Shown here: piece after piece, positions 57,783 to 64,000 of the stretch
Layout: every line of letters starts with the position of its first letter
Numbering within the stretch: the first letter of the stretch is position 1
Source of the DNA: Streptococcus suis
GTDB lineage: Bacteria > Bacillota > Bacilli > Lactobacillales > Streptococcaceae
Direction of reading: 5' to 3'
Assembly: GCF_902702775.1 (NCBI RefSeq)
Contig: NZ_LR738724.1
Location: forward strand, 1,178,001 to 1,242,000
Length of the DNA stretch: 64,000 nucleotides
The notes under the pieces: model-generated
Told to the model about the DNA's origin: nothing
Database searches by the model: none
Seen by the model: only the letters and a program-made list of their open reading frames with translations
Translations under genes and position numbers: made by a program

Positions 57783-58478
57783 TTATTTGAGCAAATTCAA
57801 TCGTTTTTCCAACAGATTGATTGGGATTGTTTTCTTTGGTTGTTGGACTTCAAGTTTCGCCTGCATTTTGACAAGTAAATCTTGTTGGGCAGCAGTTCGA
57901 CTGAAAGAATAACTCTCAGTCTCCATTCCATGTTCCTCTTGTTTGTCAAAGAGAATCTTATCCGCAAAGCCCAGTTCAACAGCCTTTTTGGCATTGAACC
58001 ACGACTCCGAATCCATTAGATGCGAAAGCTTAGTTCTTGACAGTCCTGTTCTTAGTTCATAGGCATTGATGATGGATTCCTTAATCTCTCCCAACATTTC
58101 AATGACCTTCTGCATATCCTTGGCTTCACCTTGTGCGACTGTCCAAGGATTGTGAATCATCATCATGGCAACTGGACTCATAGAAACCGTTGTACCTGCC
58201 ATGGCAATGACACTAGCAGCACTTGCGGCTAAGCCATCAATTACGACATGGACATCACCTTTGTAATCCATCAACATGTTATAGATTTGAGCCGCCGCAA
58301 AAACATCACCCCCTGGACTATTAATCCAGAGGGTGATGTCTCCACTTCCTGCATGTAAATCATTTTTAAATACTTGTGGCGTGACTTCATCGCCAAACCA
58401 CGTCTCATCAGCAATCTGTCCTTCAATACGAAGTGTTCGACCACTATCATCTTCTGTAAAATTCCAAAACTTATGCAT
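57783..58478 (-). CDS. ClpP-like prohead protease
   Basis: 231 residues from ATG 58478, chosen because AGGAGG lies 6 bases upstream; a longer frame starts at 58493. S14 family with WINSPGGDVFAAAQIYNML (52-70), nucleophile Ser86 in DGLAASAAS, His109 in MMMIHNPW. Cleaves the capsid delta domain during head maturation. It overlaps the end of the portal gene by 8 bases. Confidence 0.9.
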   Translation of the reverse strand: MHKFWNFTEDDSGRTLRIEGQIADETWFGDEVTPQVFKNDLHAGSGDITLWINSPGGDVFAAAQIYNMLMDYKGDVHVVIDGLAASAASVIAMAGTTVSMSPVAMMMIHNPWTVAQGEAKDMQKVIEMLGEIKESIINAYELRTGLSRTKLSHLMDSESWFNAKKAVELGFADKILFDKQEEHGMETESYSFSRTAAQQDLLVKMQAKLEVQQPKKTIPINLLEKRLNLLK

Positions 58479-59754
58479 CCATATCCTCCTCATATTGAGT
58501 TTCTTGTTCTAACGTTGCTTGTTTCATAAAGCCACCCGCATCCTTCAGTTTCGTCATGTTTCCATTTATCAAGTAGAGATTGCCTCCTTCCTCATCTGAA
58601 AGGAGATTCAAGTCCTCAAGTTCACGAATATCATTTGTCGATAGCCAGCCATTTTGTCTCCCAATCGCATAACCATTCATTCGACTCTGATAGTCACCAC
58701 GAAGAAGACCATCTACATTTAACTTCACAAAGTAGGTTTTCTTTTCTTCGGGTAAAAAAAGAGACCTCTTGAAAGCCTGTTCGAGACGAACTACCCAAGG
58801 GTCTAAGGTATATTTAACAAATTCTAGAGATTGTTGCTCAATGTTTGAAAATGAGGATTTCTCCAAGTCGCCAACCATATGAGGTGGAATGCGGTAGAGC
58901 CTTGCAATTTCATTGATTTGGAATTTTCTAGTTTGGAGAAACTGGGCTTCTTCAGGTGGAATACCTACTTGAGTGTATTTCATCCCTTCCTCAAGAACTG
59001 CCACTTTATGGGCATTGGTTACCCCATTATAGACTGCATTCCATGAATCTCTCACTCGTTTGGGATCCTTGAGAATACCTGGATGTTCCAAAACACCTCC
59101 AGGATTTGCACCATTTTTAAAGAATGAAGCTCCATAGTTTTCCGTAGCTAAGGTCATACCGATAGCATTTTTTGCAAGGGCAATTGGAGAATAGCCAATC
59201 AATCCATCAAAACCCAGACCAGGAACGTGGAGAACATCTTCTGCTCTCAAAATAGCATCACCCTTTTCCTTAAAGTTAGGATTTTCTTCTGACTGACGCT
59301 TGTATTTGTAATAGAGCTTACCACTCTCATCTCGATGTACTGACATCTTATCTGGTAAAAGTGGGTAAAGACTAATTACCTGTCCACTCCTATCTCGGAT
59401 AATCTGGACATAGGCATTGCCCCATATCAATAGATGGGTCATCAAGGTTTCTCTAAAGACAAAGGATGACATCTCAGGGTTAGGTTCATCATGCAAGAGA
59501 AAATAAAGGGGATGTTCCACCTTCTTCTCCTTTCCAGTTGCCGTTCTCTCATATACATGAATGGGTAATGAAGCAACTGCTTCAGCTAAGATACGGACAC
59601 AAGCATAAACAGCTGTCGTCTGCATAGCTTTAAACTCATCCACATTCTCCCCACTGGTCGTTCGTCCAAACAGATATGAAAAGTCCTGACCTTCATAACT
59701 ATTATGTGGTTTATCTCTAGCACGCTTACGTCCCAGTAAATCTAGTAGTCCCAT
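58471..59754 (-). CDS. Phage portal protein (HK97 family)
   Basis: 427 residues from ATG 59754 (AGGAGG 5 bases upstream; the frame opens at 59784 but that part is inside the preceding terminator). Shows VYACVRILAEAVASLPIHVY near 49-68 and NEIARLYRIPPHMVGDLEKS near 282-301, the portal signatures. The ring at the capsid vertex through which DNA passes. Confidence 0.9.
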   Translation of the reverse strand: MGLLDLLGRKRARDKPHNSYEGQDFSYLFGRTTSGENVDEFKAMQTTAVYACVRILAEAVASLPIHVYERTATGKEKKVEHPLYFLLHDEPNPEMSSFVFRETLMTHLLIWGNAYVQIIRDRSGQVISLYPLLPDKMSVHRDESGKLYYKYKRQSEENPNFKEKGDAILRAEDVLHVPGLGFDGLIGYSPIALAKNAIGMTLATENYGASFFKNGANPGGVLEHPGILKDPKRVRDSWNAVYNGVTNAHKVAVLEEGMKYTQVGIPPEEAQFLQTRKFQINEIARLYRIPPHMVGDLEKSSFSNIEQQSLEFVKYTLDPWVVRLEQAFKRSLFLPEEKKTYFVKLNVDGLLRGDYQSRMNGYAIGRQNGWLSTNDIRELEDLNLLSDEEGGNLYLINGNMTKLKDAGGFMKQATLEQETQYEEDMDA

Positions 59755-59773
59755 ACTTCCTCCTTTTGAGTAC

Positions 59774-59800
59774 GAAAAAAGCACCTCAATTGAAGTGCTT
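59774..59800 (-). terminator. Terminator between the Phd-Doc cassette and portal
   Basis: Minus-strand AGCACTTCAATTGAGGTGCT (one wobble) followed by TTTTTT. It would stop transcription coming from the toxin-antitoxin genes just before the portal ribosome binding site. Confidence 0.78.
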
Positions 59801-59894
59801 ATCGTTTATTCTTAGATGGTTTTCATCTTTCCTTCTTCAAGAAGATACCAAGTTCAATCACTTTCTTGAAGTTATATCCTCATTAAGAAAAGTT

Positions 59895-60266
59895 TTAATG
59901 ATTCCGAATGTATTCTAAAATTGCATCATAATCTAATTCTGATGAAGCTACTCCAAGTCCTAGCTTCACTATTTCATCATCAGTCTGATTTAACACGATG
60001 CCATTTAATTCTAGGAAAATAATCATGACAAAAACTCCAATTCGCTTGTTCCCATCAAGGAAGGCATGATTATTAACTAGCGAATAACAAAGTCTAGCAG
60101 CCTTTTCTTCAATACTTGGATACTTCTCAACACCAAAATATGTACTAAAAGCTGAAGATAGTGAAGATTCTATTAAACCAACATCCCTAACACCATCTAA
60201 ACCCCCAGTAGCTTGAATTAACCTAGTGTGTAATTCAATAACCTGTTCAACAGTTAATACTTTCAT
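59895..60266 (-). CDS. doc: Doc/Fic-family toxin
   Basis: 123 residues. The Fic core is HAFLDGNKR (His67, Asp71, Asn73, Lys74, Arg75), with TGGLDGVRDVGLIESSLSSA near the N-terminus typical of Doc. Doc phosphorylates EF-Tu and stops translation, and Phd neutralises it. It overlaps the antitoxin by 4 bases. Lys at the GNKR position instead of Gly-Arg is the Doc, not AMPylating Fic, pattern. Confidence 0.88.
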   Translation of the reverse strand: MKVLTVEQVIELHTRLIQATGGLDGVRDVGLIESSLSSAFSTYFGVEKYPSIEEKAARLCYSLVNNHAFLDGNKRIGVFVMIIFLELNGIVLNQTDDEIVKLGLGVASSELDYDAILEYIRNH

Positions 60267-60520
60267 TTTGCCAATTCCTTAAATGCATCAAGATGGCGTG
60301 ATAAAACTGAAGTCGCAACTTCATCCAATGTTGATTGTTCAACAATCGTAGGGGTTGCCTGTTCCTCTTTAATTAGACTCTGATAGTCCACTAATACATA
60401 CTTTGGCGTATTATTTTTCAATATTACTGCAGTACCATTCGTATCGACCATACGAGCTACCTTAGAAAAGTTTTGATTTGCTTCAGAAATAGAGACTAAG
60501 TTTTCAATATTGATTTGCAT
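60263..60520 (-). CDS. phd: Phd-family antitoxin
   Basis: 85 residues. N-terminal Phd/YefM DNA-binding fold (SISEANQNFSKVARMVDTNG, then AVILKNNTPKYVLVDYQSL), C-terminal toxin-binding helix (TLDEVATSVLSRHLDAFKEL). AGGAGG precedes the ATG. It should repress its own promoter at the nested palindrome upstream. Confidence 0.87.
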   Translation of the reverse strand: MQINIENLVSISEANQNFSKVARMVDTNGTAVILKNNTPKYVLVDYQSLIKEEQATPTIVEQSTLDEVATSVLSRHLDAFKELAK

Positions 60521-60541
60521 GGCAATATCCTCCTTTTCTCT

Positions 60542-60597
60542 ATTCTACCACTTTTTAGGATATATTCAACCTATTTAGGTTGTTTTTATCCTAAAAA
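60542..60597 (-). promoter_or_regulatory. Phd-Doc promoter with nested palindromic operator
   Basis: Minus-strand -35 TTGAAT (60569-60564), 16-base spacer, extended -10 TGGTAGAAT (hexamer 60547-60542). Over it lies a nested palindrome: outer arms TTTTTAGGAT (60552-60561) and ATCCTAAAAA (60588-60597), inner CAACCTA-TT-TAGGTTG (60567-60582). The -35 overlaps the inner arm, and the outer arm includes the terL stop codon (60591-60593). Confidence 0.82.
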
Positions 60598-62183
60598 ATT
60601 AAAATACCACGTTCATCATAAACACTTCCTTCATCGGTTTGATGACGAATACAACGATCCAGTCCCATAATGAGTGCTACAATACCGTCAATCTTCTCGA
60701 CTGACTTTTCCTTATCAGGCTTGATATTACCAGCAGGGTCTTGTCTCATGACTACGTTTTGTCCCATCCATTTAAGAACTGGATGCCCACCATGTTGAAT
60801 CTTACCTTCCATCATCAGTTTATAGAGTTCCTTTGAAGGTGGACTCATATCCTTGTATCCCTGACCGAAAGGCACCATGGTCAAACCCATACCTTCTAGA
60901 TTCTGAACCATCTGTGTCGCATTCCAACGGTCATAGGCTATCTCCTTGATATGATAAATTTCCGATAAGTCTTCAATAAACTTTTCGATAAAACCGTAGT
61001 GAACAACATTACCCTCTGTAGTTTTGATGTAGCCTTGACGCTCCCAGACATCGTACAGAACATGGTCACGTCGACACCGCAGTTCCAATGTATCCTCAGG
61101 TAGCCAAAAGTATGGCAGTACGATATAATTTTCCTCTTCAAATCTAGGAGGAAATACCAAGACAAAAGCTGTTATATCCGACGTACTAGACAGGTCTAGC
61201 CCTGCATAGCAACTACGACCCTTGAGGCTTTCATATTGAATAGGATCATTTCCCTTGGCATAGACATGTTCAGGAATCCAAGCAACGCTTGAGCTTGTCC
61301 ACATATTTAGACGAAGCTGCTTAAAGACATTTTCTTCCGCAGGATTGTCAAGTGCTTGTTGGTAGGCTTCTCTAACACGGTCAATCCCAATAGTATGCCC
61401 TAGTGAAGGGTTGGCTCTTCTCCAGTTTGCTTCATCATTCCAATCATCTTCATCGGATAATCCGTAAACCACCGGATAGAAAGAAGTGTCCTTCTTTCTA
61501 CCATTCAGAATATCCAATGCTTTAGTATGCAATTCATAACAGATGGAGTTCCTATCCGTTCCAGCTGTTGTGATAATAAAAAAGAGGGGTTGTTCCCTTG
61601 CGTCTCCTGACCCCTTGGTTAATACATCGTACAAATGACGATTAGGCTGAGCATGGATTTCATCAAAGACCAAGCCAGATACGTTAAGTCCATGCTTTGT
61701 CCCAGTCTCTGCAGAAAGAACTTGGTAAAATCCAGCGTTAGAATAATTTACAATACGCTTGGTAGCACCCATTATCTTAGAACGCTTTTCCAAAGGGCGA
61801 CTCATCTGCACCATCTGCTTGGCCACATCAAATACGATTGACGCTTGGTTTCGGTCACAAGCCGCACCATAAACTTCTGCACTGGCTTCATTATCCGCAT
61901 AAAGTAGATAAAGAGCGATTGCTGCTGCTAGCTCAGACTTACCATTCTTTTTAGGAATTTCAATATAGGCAGTTAAGAACTGACGGTTACCATCTTCTTT
62001 CACAATCCCAAATAGGTCACGAACAATCTGTTCTTGCCACGGCAACAAATCAAATCGCTTTCCTGCCCACTTACCTTTGGTGTGGGAGAGGTTATTGATA
62101 AATGTTACTGCCCTGTCAGCCTTTGCCTCATCATAGTGTGAGGTTGGAAGCATGAATGGACTTGGTTCATAATGATAGCTCAT
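60591..62183 (-). CDS. terL: Terminase large subunit
   Basis: 530 residues. ATPase with Walker-A-like IPKKNGKSELAAA (about 76-88), Walker B GLVFDEIHA (Asp175-Glu176), and an RNase-H-like nuclease region from about 330 starting YAGLDLSSTSDI with the first metal-binding Asp. Powers DNA packaging and cuts the genome. Starts with a 4-base overlap to terS. Confidence 0.93.
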   Translation of the reverse strand: MSYHYEPSPFMLPTSHYDEAKADRAVTFINNLSHTKGKWAGKRFDLLPWQEQIVRDLFGIVKEDGNRQFLTAYIEIPKKNGKSELAAAIALYLLYADNEASAEVYGAACDRNQASIVFDVAKQMVQMSRPLEKRSKIMGATKRIVNYSNAGFYQVLSAETGTKHGLNVSGLVFDEIHAQPNRHLYDVLTKGSGDAREQPLFFIITTAGTDRNSICYELHTKALDILNGRKKDTSFYPVVYGLSDEDDWNDEANWRRANPSLGHTIGIDRVREAYQQALDNPAEENVFKQLRLNMWTSSSVAWIPEHVYAKGNDPIQYESLKGRSCYAGLDLSSTSDITAFVLVFPPRFEEENYIVLPYFWLPEDTLELRCRRDHVLYDVWERQGYIKTTEGNVVHYGFIEKFIEDLSEIYHIKEIAYDRWNATQMVQNLEGMGLTMVPFGQGYKDMSPPSKELYKLMMEGKIQHGGHPVLKWMGQNVVMRQDPAGNIKPDKEKSVEKIDGIVALIMGLDRCIRHQTDEGSVYDERGILIF

Positions 62184-62653
62184 AAAATCCCTCCTAACAA
62201 ATCTTCCATTTCATCACCAGTACCAACTGCCGCATCCATAGTCGCTAAACGGTTACGTGCTGATGGTGTTAAACCAAACTGTTCACAGAATTTAAGCATG
62301 ATTTTTAAGTTAGTCTGGCTGATAGAGACTTGAGGGACTTGTTGTAGATAGCCATTCGGGGTTTTGATAATGGAGCCGTGCTTGGTAAGAAATTCTTCCG
62401 CCTCTTTCCAGCGTGCGTAAGCTTGACAATATCCTGCAAATGCAGTCATGTCCATTTCGGTCAAAATTCCCATCTGTTCGAGAATTTTTCCCATCCGTTT
62501 CCACTCCTTCTTTGCATCATCTTCTAGCCACTGTGGGCAACGTGGGGCTTTTTGTTTAGGTTTGACTTCATTCGTAGGAAGTGGTCGCTTACCAGGATTT
62601 CCCTCAAGTATTTTCATATTCGTTGGCTTTGGTTTTCGCCCCCTGATTGCCAC
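62180..62653 (-). CDS. terS: Terminase small subunit, P27 family
   Basis: 157 residues from GTG 62653, set by AAAGGAGGTGAG just upstream; the frame opens further at 62752 but that part runs through a terminator. AIRGRKPKPTNMKILEGNPG and KRPLPTNEVKP are the P27 signature. Recognises phage DNA for packaging. Confidence 0.9.
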   Translation of the reverse strand: MAIRGRKPKPTNMKILEGNPGKRPLPTNEVKPKQKAPRCPQWLEDDAKKEWKRMGKILEQMGILTEMDMTAFAGYCQAYARWKEAEEFLTKHGSIIKTPNGYLQQVPQVSISQTNLKIMLKFCEQFGLTPSARNRLATMDAAVGTGDEMEDLLGGIL

Positions 62654-62671
62654 AATCTCACCTCCTTTAGA

Positions 62672-62698
62672 GTAAAAAAAAGAACTCAATTCAAGTTC
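62672..62698 (-). terminator. Terminator before terS
   Basis: Minus-strand GAACT / AGTTC with a seven-base loop and an eight-T run. It separates accessory genes from the packaging genes. Confidence 0.7.
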
Positions 62699-62702
62699 CT
62701 TC

Positions 62703-62933
62703 CTAAAGTTCATTAAAGTTTTCAAGAACAGCCTGACAAACTGTTCTATCAATGTCGTCCATGTTATCTATTTCGTTTCCATATCTATATCGGTAGATAT
62801 ATTCACCATCACGTTTTATTGTCAGAATTCTAATCCAAGCACCGTCTATATTCCTAGGGTCTGTTGTGTCTTCACGGAGAAACTCACAAACGTAATGTCT
62901 GTCTCCAACTGTTCGAGTCATAATTTCCCACAT
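62703..62933 (-). CDS. Small phage protein, unknown
   Basis: 76 residues, soluble, with Arg-rich YRYRYGNEIDNMDDIDRT near the C-terminus; AAAGG lies 9 bases before the start. Two bases after the DUF4314-type gene. Recognised only as a small phage protein type. Confidence 0.6.
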   Translation of the reverse strand: MWEIMTRTVGDRHYVCEFLREDTTDPRNIDGAWIRILTIKRDGEYIYRYRYGNEIDNMDDIDRTVCQAVLENFNEL

Positions 62934-62934
62934 C

Positions 62935-63147
62935 TCACATTACCTTTTCTACTATATCAATTCCATATAAAACATTCAGGCAACTGCCATTTTCCCACTT
63001 AACTAAGAGTGAACCAATGTCATCCACTCCAATTACCGTTCCAAGAGTTCCTTTGGGAACTGGATGGGGGTCATCCATTTTAACTAATCTAACCTTTGTA
63101 CCAACCGGATAGATTGTCTTTAGGTTATTGAAAATTTTTGCGTCCAT
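62935..63147 (-). CDS. DUF4314-type small phage protein
   Basis: 70 residues from ATG 63147 (GGAG 6 bases upstream). The pattern YPVGTKVRLVKMDDPHPVPK then GTLGTVIGVDDIGSLLVKWE then NGSCLNVLYG is the DUF4314 barrel. Function unknown. Confidence 0.75.
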   Translation of the reverse strand: MDAKIFNNLKTIYPVGTKVRLVKMDDPHPVPKGTLGTVIGVDDIGSLLVKWENGSCLNVLYGIDIVEKVM

Positions 63148-63148
63148 G

Positions 63149-63397
63149 TTATTCTCCAAACATATCGAATGCCCACTTGACAGCGTGACCAAGATCCGTA
63201 ACAATTATTGATTCCTTGTATATGCGGTTAAGTCGGCATTCAAATAGTTCAAATTCTTCAAGGCTATCAACGATTTCGTAAATCTCAACTACTGTTTCTT
63301 TGTTTCCTTTGGATGCAACGATAACCCATTCCTTGTAAGGAATGATGCTTGCAGTTGTTGGGTAGATTTCATAGAGTTTTTCAAGTGTTGTTGTCAT
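63149..63397 (-). CDS. Small phage protein, unknown
   Basis: 82 residues from ATG 63397 (AGGAG 9 bases upstream; frame opens at 63430). MTTTLEKLYEIYPTTASIIP, then VEIYEIVDSLEEFELFECRL. No family recognised; coupled to the next gene within 2 bases. Confidence 0.6.
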   Translation of the reverse strand: MTTTLEKLYEIYPTTASIIPYKEWVIVASKGNKETVVEIYEIVDSLEEFELFECRLNRIYKESIIVTDLGHAVKWAFDMFGE

Positions 63398-63490
63398 GGT
63401 TTTGTTCTCCTCTTCTTTTGTTGTGTACATATTAACTCTAAAGGAGACTTATATCCAGTCATTTATAGATTATTTTGAAGGTATTTTCGA

Positions 63491-64000
63491 CTATTTTTCA
63501 CTTGCTAGAATGGCACATCCAATGGCATAGACAACTGTTACCGTCACACCATTTCCAGCTTGTTTATACAGTTGGGCATCGGAGTTTACTGCTTGGGCTT
63601 TCTCGAATAAATCATCCGAAAAACCTTGTAGTCGAAAACATTCTCTAGGGGTTAAACGTCTAATTTTCACCACTCGATCATTCCAAACCACAGCACCCAT
63701 TTGACCACCGCAGGATAGGTTATGGGCGATTCCTTTCCCAACTCTTGCTCGTCTCGTTGGAGAGTTGGGATAAGATAAATCCACTGAATCACCTACCTCA
63801 GCAACTTGATAACCTTGCTTCGTACCATTTCTGACCTTGATTCCTTCAAGAACACCATGGCGGTCTTGAGAGGTCAATGTGAACATTGGCTCATCCTGTT
63901 TCTTGAGCCTACGTCCATTTTGACGCTTATTGATTCGATTGGGTGTCAGAATAGGTTGAATTTCGAGTACTCCAGAATTCATCGCTGTCCGCTTTGTAGC
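63491..64000 (-). CDS. C5-cytosine DNA methyltransferase, C-terminal part (runs off the window)
   Basis: The visible 169 residues hold the end of the target-recognition domain and motifs IX and X: KIRRLTPRECFRLQGFSDD (motif IX-like) and QLYKQAGNGVTVTVVYAIG (motif X). The frame is open to the window edge, so the start and catalytic Pro-Cys are outside. It could protect phage DNA from host restriction. Confidence 0.88.
   Translation of the reverse strand, partial: ATKRTAMNSGVLEIQPILTPNRINKRQNGRRLKKQDEPMFTLTSQDRHGVLEGIKVRNGTKQGYQVAEVGDSVDLSYPNSPTRRARVGKGIAHNLSCGGQMGAVVWNDRVVKIRRLTPRECFRLQGFSDDLFEKAQAVNSDAQLYKQAGNGVTVTVVYAIGCAILASEK

Larger units (their letters stand above)
35818..64000. mobile_element. 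Prophage with plasmid-derived erm(B)/omega-epsilon-zeta cargo (continues past the window)
   Basis: The left boundary is set by the rlmD 3'-end repeat. It contains a resistance module (35818-39640), an AraC/GyrI gene, two serine recombinases, lysis genes, a complete tail and head module, terminase and a DNA methyltransferase. The combination of serine recombinases, rumA site and resistance cargo resembles Phi-m46.1-like streptococcal phages. The right end lies outside the window, so completeness cannot be judged. Confidence 0.75.

Overview
The window looks like a Streptococcus chromosome, most likely Streptococcus suis: low GC, AGGAGG-type ribosome binding sites, the glpK-glpO-glpF operon, split coaB/coaC genes with a PanT-type ECF component, an asd-type leader RNA, and a prophage apparently sitting at the 3' end of rlmD (rumA). 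The species call is inference from gene content; no rRNA gene is present.

Region 1 (about 1-25000) is core metabolism. It holds pepF; a nonsense-broken hydrolase beside a ring-cleaving dioxygenase-like gene; the glycerol operon glpK-glpO-glpF with a cre-like site; an FAD oxidoreductase coupled to an Mga/PRD-type regulator; an intergenic array of hairpins behind dapA; asd-dapA preceded by an asd-motif RNA; a small repair/acetyltransferase/lipoprotein group; two PrsW-like membrane proteins flanking an RclA-like flavoenzyme; fhs; coaB-coaC-panT for coenzyme A synthesis; and pgm.

Region 2 (about 25000-35800) is more variable. It has a ParE remnant, a YcgL-type nucleotidyltransferase, a Sel1-repeat protein, a secreted EndA-type nuclease, an isolated two-gene operon of unknown function, and a redox operon (DUF2271 protein, ApbE flavin transferase, ferric-reductase-like protein) with a divergent AraC regulator. 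Two 113-bp direct repeats (30558-30670 and 35705-35817), each carrying the last codons and terminator of rlmD, flank the redox block.

Region 3 (about 35818-39640) is a resistance module from a pSM19035/pAMbeta1-type plasmid: erm(B) with its leader peptide, a Tn917-type end, a topoisomerase fragment, delta (ParA), omega and epsilon, and a truncated zeta. Both omega-operator arrays are preserved. The module abuts an AraC/GyrI regulator bracketed by two diverged copies of a serine-recombinase 3' end.

Region 4 (about 40860-64000, running off the window) is a siphophage-type prophage, all on the minus strand. Read from high to low coordinates it has a cytosine methyltransferase (cut by the window), small accessory genes, small and large terminase, a self-contained Phd-Doc toxin-antitoxin cassette, portal, ClpP-like protease, HK97 capsid, connectors, tail tube, a -1 frameshifted tail chaperone, tape measure, Dit, a long tail/receptor protein, holin, a three-part endolysin, and two tandem serine recombinases.
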